From assembly GCA_039818945.1 (NCBI GenBank), contig JBCBSZ010000004.1, forward strand, positions 62,001 to 126,000: 64,000 bases of DNA, read 5' to 3'. Shown here in pieces: positions 59,604 through 64,000 of this stretch (position 1 is its first letter; every line of letters begins with the position of its first letter). This stretch comes from JBCBSZ01 sp039818945. Lineage in GTDB: Bacteria; Actinomycetota; Acidimicrobiia; Acidimicrobiales; Poriferisodalaceae. The notes under the pieces are model-generated. The model was not told the origin of the DNA, did not search any database, and saw nothing but the letters and a program-made list of their open reading frames with translations. Both the position numbers and the translations under genes were made by a program.

Positions 59604-60503
59604 TCACCGTGGCGATGAGCCGTAGTCGCCCCAGGGGTCGTCGCGCTCGCGGATGACCTGACGGAACCCGCGGTCGGCGAACGACTCCTGCCAGCGATAG
59701 GCCTCCTCGGTGTGGCGGGTGATGCCGTCGAAGAACGTGCCCAGCATCTGGCTCGTCCGCAGGCCCATGTTCTCGAACGCCTGGTTGATGAGCAGCTTGT
59801 TGAGGGCGAGCTGGTTCGCCGGGATGTTCGCCATGCGGCGGGCCTCCGCCTCGGCCTCGGTGGAGATGTCGGCCGGGTCGACCACGTGGCTCACGAGCCC
59901 GATCCGGTGCGCGGTCTCGGCGTCGATGGCCCGTCCGGTGAGGAGGAACTGCTTCGCGTGCTCCAGCCCGAGTCGGTAGACCCACATCATCGTGGTCGGC
60001 GTGCCGAAGATCCGGCTGGGTGCGTACCCGATGTGCGCATCGGAGGCCATGTAGAGCAGGTCGGCGCACAGGATCATGTCGGTCGCGCCGCCGATCGCCC
60101 AGCCCGTGATCTCGCCGATGACCGGCTTCGGGCACTCCCAGATCTTCATGAACCGCCGGACGTTGTGACCCATGAACTGGTAGTCCCGAACGGGGTCCCA
60201 GGCCCCCGCCCGTGGCTCGGGGCCGTGCGCTCCGTACGGCGTCGTCCAGCGGGCGCCGTCGCCGTTGGCGTCGCTGCCGTCGTCCGGTGTGAGGTCGTAG
60301 CCGGCGGTCAGCGTCCCACCCTCGCCCCGCAGCACGATCGCCGCGACATCGGGCGACTTCGCCGCGGCGTCGATGCCGTCGGCCACGCCCTGGATCACGG
60401 CATCGGTCAGCGTGTTCTTCTTCTCGGGCCGGTTCAACGTGATGATCGCGATGTCGTCGCGCTCGGCGTAGCGGACGGGTCGGTCGGCGTCGGTGTCGGT
60501 CAC
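59604..60503 (-). CDS. enoyl-CoA hydratase/isomerase family protein
   Basis: The 299-residue crotonase-fold protein has RDDIAIITLNRPEKKNTLTDAVIQGV, an oxyanion-hole segment VLRGEGGTLTAGYDLTP, and KPVIGEITGWAIGGATDMILCADLLYMASDAHIGYAPSRIFG. A ~45-residue insertion after the first oxyanion motif (WTTPYGAHGPEPRAGAWDPVRD) is like members acting on large or cyclic CoA esters. The C-terminal helix is normal. A GTG start at 60503 is used. The catalytic Glu pair of true hydratases is not obvious, so an isomerase or other lyase is possible. Confidence 0.85.
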   Translation of the reverse strand: MTDTDADRPVRYAERDDIAIITLNRPEKKNTLTDAVIQGVADGIDAAAKSPDVAAIVLRGEGGTLTAGYDLTPDDGSDANGDGARWTTPYGAHGPEPRAGAWDPVRDYQFMGHNVRRFMKIWECPKPVIGEITGWAIGGATDMILCADLLYMASDAHIGYAPSRIFGTPTTMMWVYRLGLEHAKQFLLTGRAIDAETAHRIGLVSHVVDPADISTEAEAEARRMANIPANQLALNKLLINQAFENMGLRTSQMLGTFFDGITRHTEEAYRWQESFADRGFRQVIRERDDPWGDYGSSPR

Positions 60504-60590
60504 GGGCTGCTCCCGGGTCGGCGGCTCGGCGACCCACGCTCGCGCGCCACCTCCCGGCCGCGCCCCTCCGGTGGTTACGCTCGGGCGCCG

Positions 60591-61589
60591 ATGCAGCATC
60601 GGATCTACCTCGAGACCGATCTGAACCGCGTGTTCACGAGCTCGCTCGGGTCGATCGCCGCCGCCGAGCTCGACGTGGTGCTCACCCATCGCCTCGGCGC
60701 GCCGGGCACCGACATCACCTTCGTCGAGGAGGGCCGGTCGTCGTACCTGCGCTTCGGCTACGACGGCGACCGGTCGGCGCTGGCCGCCGAGCTCGGTCGG
60801 CTCTGCGCCACCGCGGCGGCGTTCGTCGAGCACTCGCCGACCTCGCTCGAACCCCTACCGGTGGACGACCGGCTGAGCTTCGGCACCGACCTGGTCACGA
60901 CCCAGCGGTACAAGGGCAAGACCAACGAGCGGCTCACGCGGTTGCTGCTCAACGCGGCCATCGCCGTGCGAGGGTCCGAGCCGGGCGCCGACTGGTCGCT
61001 CCTCGACCCGATGTGCGGGCGGGGGACCACGCTCAACTGGGCGCTGCTGCACGGTGGGCGGGCGACCGGGCTCGACATCGACCGGCGGTCCCTCGACGAT
61101 TACGCCACGTTCCTGGAGCAGTGGGCCAAGGGGCACCGCTTGCCCCACAAGATGCAGCGCTACAAGAAGACCAACAGCGAGAGCCGCCACTTCGACTTCA
61201 CGGTCGCGGTGGACCGGCCCGGCCTCGCCGCCAAGGCCGCGCCCGACGTCAGGACCTTCCACGCGCCGGCCGACGACGAGTCGCTGCGGGTCGGCCGCCA
61301 CTCGATGCTGGTCGCCGACCTCCCGTACGGCATCCAGCACCGGGCCCGCCACGGCGGCCGCGCGCCGACCTCGGTCGGCGAGCTGGTCGAGCGGGTGTCG
61401 GTCCGCTGGCCGGAGCAGCTGGACCGGGATGCCACCGTGGCGCTGTCGTGGAACGTGCGGAGCCTGGCCCGCGAGCAGCTGGTCGAGACGATCGTCGCAG
61501 CCGGGCTGGAGCCCGTGCCGACCCTCGACTTCGCGCATCGCGTGGACCGCACGATCACCCGCGACGTCGTCGTCGCGCGGACAGCGTGA
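60591..61589 (+). CDS. TRM11-like SAM-dependent methyltransferase
   Basis: The 332-residue protein has the SAM motif I LLDPMCGRGTTLNWALLHGG (residues ~145-165), TGLDIDRRSLDD, and the catalytic motif LVADLPYGIQHRARHG (D-L-P-Y, RNA/DNA N-methylation type). These match the TRM11/THUMP class of RNA N2-guanine or DNA amino-methyltransferases. The N-terminal ~130 residues are not the usual THUMP domain. TACGCT at 60576-60581 is 9 nt before the ATG. The target nucleic acid is unknown. Confidence 0.75.
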   Translation: MQHRIYLETDLNRVFTSSLGSIAAAELDVVLTHRLGAPGTDITFVEEGRSSYLRFGYDGDRSALAAELGRLCATAAAFVEHSPTSLEPLPVDDRLSFGTDLVTTQRYKGKTNERLTRLLLNAAIAVRGSEPGADWSLLDPMCGRGTTLNWALLHGGRATGLDIDRRSLDDYATFLEQWAKGHRLPHKMQRYKKTNSESRHFDFTVAVDRPGLAAKAAPDVRTFHAPADDESLRVGRHSMLVADLPYGIQHRARHGGRAPTSVGELVERVSVRWPEQLDRDATVALSWNVRSLAREQLVETIVAAGLEPVPTLDFAHRVDRTITRDVVVARTA

Positions 61590-61592
61590 CGC

Positions 61593-62015
61593 TCAGCTCG
61601 CCGCCGGCTCCTCGCGCTCCATCGAGACGGCCATGTCGGGGAGCGAGACCCACGGCTGGCGATCGAGGCACCACGCCTCGACGGTCGGCGCGACGTCCGA
61701 CTTCTCGTCGAGGGTGCCGGCCTTGACCGCGATCACGCCGGCGGGCTCCTTGAGCGCCGAGTAGATCGGCGAGCCGCACGAGCCGCAGAACCGACGCCAC
61801 ACGAACACCTCGTCGGTGCCGTGGTCGCCCGGGTCCTCGTAGGTCGCGAGCTCACCGTTCACGGCGAGCTGCGACTCGTGGGCGACCAGGTTGACCGAGA
61901 AGGCCCCACCGCTCTGGCGCTGGCAGTGGTCGCAGTGGCACACCGCCGTCGCGATCAGCTCGCCCGAGAGCTCGTAGGTGATGGCGCCGCAGAGGCATCG
62001 TCCGGTCAGGCTCAT
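61593..62015 (-). CDS. GFA-family (glutathione-dependent formaldehyde-activating-like) protein
   Basis: The 140-residue zinc protein has GRCLCGAITYEL, VCHCDHCQRQSGGAF and RRFCGSCGSPIYSAL, giving the seven Cys of the GFA fold. It carries two zinc sites. Actinobacteria usually lack glutathione, so it probably serves other adducts. TACGTT lies 7 nt upstream of the ATG on the minus strand. It converges on the methyltransferase 3 bp away. Confidence 0.87.
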   Translation of the reverse strand: MSLTGRCLCGAITYELSGELIATAVCHCDHCQRQSGGAFSVNLVAHESQLAVNGELATYEDPGDHGTDEVFVWRRFCGSCGSPIYSALKEPAGVIAVKAGTLDEKSDVAPTVEAWCLDRQPWVSLPDMAVSMEREEPAAS

Positions 62016-62091
62016 GGCGGCGAACGTAACCGATCGGGCCGGATCCCGCCGTCTGTCGCGCGACTGTCGTCCGCTTCGGCATGATGGCGAC

Positions 62092-62700
62092 ATGTCGGAG
62101 GAGCTCGTCGGATACCTCGCCTCGGCGCTCGTCGTCGCCTCGTTGGCGATGACCTCGGTGGTGCGCTTGCGCTTCCTCTCGCTGGCCGGCTCGATCACCT
62201 TCGTCGTCTACGGCGCGCTGATCGGCTCGGTGCCGATCATCGTCACGAACGCCTCGATCGCCGTGCTCAACGTCTGGTTCCTGTCCAAGGAGCTGGGCGG
62301 CCGGCGCGACCTCGGCGCAGTCGTGGTGCCGCCTGACTCGCCGTTCCTGCTGGACTTCCTCGGCCACCACGCCGACGACATCGCCCGGTTCCAGCCCGAC
62401 TACGACCCGATCGACCGGCACTCCTTCGCGCTCGTGCTGACCCGCGACGGGCTGCCCGCCGGGGTGCTGCTCGGCGACCGGATCGAGGACCGCCTCGACA
62501 TCCAGCTCGACTACGTGCTGCGGCCCTTCCGCGACTCCAGCCTGGGTCGGTGGCTCTACGGACGAGGGGCCGGCGTGTTCCGCAGCGCCGGCATCGACCG
62601 GCTCCGGGCGACCGCACCCACGGACGCCCATCGCAGCTACCTCACGCGGGTCGGCTTCACCGAGGACGCGGGCTCCGGGCACTTCCTCCGCTCGGTCTGA
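62092..62700 (+). CDS. YgjV-like membrane domain fused to GNAT-like domain
   Basis: The 202-residue protein has a three-helix N-terminal membrane part (VGYLASALVVASLAMTSVVRLRFLSLAGSITFVVYGALIGSVPIIVTNASIAVLNVWFL), as in YgjV-family proteins. The C-terminal ~125 residues (HSFALVLTRDGLPAGVLLGDRI...GRWLYGRGAGVFRSAGIDRLRATAPTDAHRSYLTRVGFTED) have the order of a GNAT acyltransferase fold. A membrane-tethered acyltransferase is an inference. ATG at 62092; no strong ribosome-binding site. Confidence 0.72.
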   Translation: MSEELVGYLASALVVASLAMTSVVRLRFLSLAGSITFVVYGALIGSVPIIVTNASIAVLNVWFLSKELGGRRDLGAVVVPPDSPFLLDFLGHHADDIARFQPDYDPIDRHSFALVLTRDGLPAGVLLGDRIEDRLDIQLDYVLRPFRDSSLGRWLYGRGAGVFRSAGIDRLRATAPTDAHRSYLTRVGFTEDAGSGHFLRSV

Positions 62701-62733
62701 GGCGGACCCGTCGCTGACGTATCGTGCCGGGCC

Positions 62734-63690
62734 GTGACCAGGCAGGTGCTCATCGACACCGACCCGGGCGTCGACGACGCGATGGCGATCCTCATGGCCT
62801 TCGCCTCGCCGGAGCTCGAGGTCGTCGGGCTCACGACGATCTTCGGCAACGCGGCCACCGACGTGACGACGGCCAACGCGCAGCGGTTGCTCGACGTCGC
62901 GGGACGACCCGAGCTGCCGGTGGCGCGTGGCGCGAGCCGCCCGCTCGTCACCGAGTACCTCGGTCCGGTGCCGCAGGTGCACGGTCACAACGGCCTCGGC
63001 GACGCGCCGCTCGACGAGCCGTCGTCCGGCCCGACCGACCTCGATGCGGCCGACCTCATGTGGCAGCTCGCCTCGGCCCGGCCGGGCGAGCTGACCCTGC
63101 TGGCGCTCGGGCCGCTCACCAACCTGGGGACGGCGCTCCAGCGGCACCCCGAGCTCGCCGATCTCGTCGCAGAGGTGGTGCTCATGGGCGGCAACGCCCT
63201 CGGACCGGGCAACGCGACCCCGGTGGCGGAGGCCAACGTGAACAACGACCCGGAGGCCGCAGACCTGGTGTTCGGCGCCGGTTGGGACGTGACGATGGTC
63301 GGCCTCGACGTCACCCACCGCGTGACCCTCGGGGGAGCGGCGCTCGACCGCATCCTCGCCGGTGACTCGCCGGGCGCACGGCTACTGGCGGGGGCGGTCC
63401 CGCTCTACCGGGGCTTCTTCGAGGAGACCAACGGCATCGACGGGATCTACGTCCACGACCCGTCCGCCGTCGCCTACCTCGTCGAGCCGTCCGCGTTCAT
63501 CACCTCGGCGTGGCCGATCCGCGTCGAGACCGAGAGCTTCAGCCGGGGCAAGACCTGGCCGAACCTCGGCAACACCGACGAGGCCACTCCGCCGGCGTGG
63601 CGCGACCGCCCGCTCGTCGACGTGTGCGTGGACGTCGACGCGACCCGCGTGCGCGCCCTCGTCGAGGAGCGGCTCGCCGGGAACGGGTGA
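62734..63690 (+). CDS. ribonucleoside hydrolase (IU-NH family)
   Basis: The 318-residue enzyme has the Ca-binding signature DTDPGVDDAMAILMAF, GNAATDVTTANAQRLL, VLMGGNALGPGN and the catalytic region LDVTHRV with His. It cleaves the N-glycosidic bond of nucleosides to ribose and base, in purine or pyrimidine salvage. TATCGT (62720-62725) lies 8 nt before the GTG start, so the transcript is leaderless. The length fits RihA/RihB-type enzymes. Base specificity is not clear. Confidence 0.88.
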   Translation: MTRQVLIDTDPGVDDAMAILMAFASPELEVVGLTTIFGNAATDVTTANAQRLLDVAGRPELPVARGASRPLVTEYLGPVPQVHGHNGLGDAPLDEPSSGPTDLDAADLMWQLASARPGELTLLALGPLTNLGTALQRHPELADLVAEVVLMGGNALGPGNATPVAEANVNNDPEAADLVFGAGWDVTMVGLDVTHRVTLGGAALDRILAGDSPGARLLAGAVPLYRGFFEETNGIDGIYVHDPSAVAYLVEPSAFITSAWPIRVETESFSRGKTWPNLGNTDEATPPAWRDRPLVDVCVDVDATRVRALVEERLAGNG

Positions 63691-63693
63691 GCG

Positions 63694-64000
63694 TCAGCGC
63701 AGCGTGTAGCGGATCGGCAGGGTCTTCGGGCCACCGACGAAGGTGGTCTTCATCGTCGTGACCGGCCCGGCCAGCTCGATCGTGTCGATGCGCGGCAGCA
63801 CGTGCGAGAACAGGTTGCGGATCTCGTTGCGGGCCAGCTGGGCGCCGAGGCAATGGTGGATGCCCCACCCGAAGGCGACCTGCTGCTTCGCGTTCGACCG
63901 GGTGATGTCGAAGCGGAGCGGGTCCTCGAACACCTTCGGATCGAGGTTGGCCGCCTTGTACGAGAGGTAGATCCAGTCGCCCTTCGCGATCGGCTGGCCG
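63694..64000 (-). CDS. cytochrome P450 (5' end outside window)
   Basis: The C-terminal 102 residues of a P450 are seen: QPIAKGDWIYLSYKAANLDPKVFEDPLRFDITRSN, then the heme loop VAFGWGIHHCLGAQLARNEIRNLFSHVL with the Cys ligand, then a normal C terminus (TTFVGGPKTLPIRYTLR). The heme loop resembles steroid/terpene-hydroxylating bacterial P450s and differs from the P450 at 45573. Its N terminus lies beyond 64000. Confidence 0.88.
   Translation of the reverse strand, partial: GQPIAKGDWIYLSYKAANLDPKVFEDPLRFDITRSNAKQQVAFGWGIHHCLGAQLARNEIRNLFSHVLPRIDTIELAGPVTTMKTTFVGGPKTLPIRYTLR

Noticed and set aside
1..64000. CRISPR arrays, rRNA genes, prophage or plasmid replication genes
   Set aside because: No short repeat-spacer pattern, rRNA-like stretch, integrase or replication protein was seen.

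Overview
The window is a high-GC (roughly 70%), gene-dense stretch of an actinobacterial chromosome. The gene families fit an Acidimicrobiia-like organism: deazaflavin (F420)-type reductases, many SDR and Rieske/P450 oxidoreductases, TetR regulators, a PriA-like HisA, DUF1918, and HNH/DUF222 proteins. The placement is an inference from gene content. No gene-free stretch exceeds 300 bp. Many genes overlap by 1 to 4 bp, and several convergent stop codons touch. About 17 genes have a TANNNT box 6-9 nt before the start codon, which suggests leaderless transcripts are common.

Layout. 1-5.1 kb: end of a PEP-utilising-domain protein, SnoaL-like and carboxymuconolactone decarboxylase-like proteins, a divergent avidin homologue behind a DUF1918 gene, a NuoF-like flavoprotein, and a small secreted protein. 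5.1-12.3 kb: a tightly overlapping catabolic operon (two SDRs, SnoaL, phosphotransferase) facing a 3-ketosteroid-dehydrogenase-like flavoprotein, a DapB-like reductase and a third SDR; a 168-bp MITE-like palindromic element follows. 12.5-16 kb: 2-oxoacid dehydrogenase E2 and a fused E1 alpha/beta. 16-21.8 kb: two F420-type reductases, an SDR, a NUDIX-family protein, a HAD 5'-nucleotidase, and a thioesterase. 21.8-28 kb: a frameshifted secreted beta-helix/RTX protein, a two-component system with an ABC exporter, and tRNA-Leu(GAG). 28.2-36 kb: a Phd/PIN toxin-antitoxin pair, gdhA, an FMN-dependent alpha-hydroxyacid oxidase, a decayed phosphotransferase, DinB-like proteins, an HNH nuclease, and a phytanoyl-CoA dioxygenase-like protein. 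36-49.2 kb: AraC and TetR regulators, a D-aminoacylase-like amidohydrolase, a two-gene version of the mycobacterial OtsB1 trehalose enzyme, a GMC oxidoreductase, a P450, and a small cluster with a cis-CaaD-like tautomerase and an Asp-nucleophile alpha/beta hydrolase. 49-54 kb: methyltransferase, DM13 protein, amidase, and endonuclease III.

The most striking locus is 53.8-57.3 kb. An in-frame TGA at 55241-55243 interrupts a 182-codon frame and sits in a U-G-S-C motif. A near-perfect hairpin lies just downstream with bacterial SECIS geometry. The gene is therefore read here as a UGSC-family selenoprotein. It lies between a conserved Cys-rich partner protein ending in CxxC and a Rieske oxygenase translated by ATGA overlap. 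A divergent TetR gene has a perfect palindrome across its own start codon. Together these look like one regulated redox/oxygenase operon.

57-64 kb: Rrf2 regulator with a membrane protein, priA/hisA, VOC protein, enoyl-CoA hydratase, TRM11-like methyltransferase, GFA protein, YgjV-GNAT-like protein, nucleoside hydrolase, and the end of a second P450.
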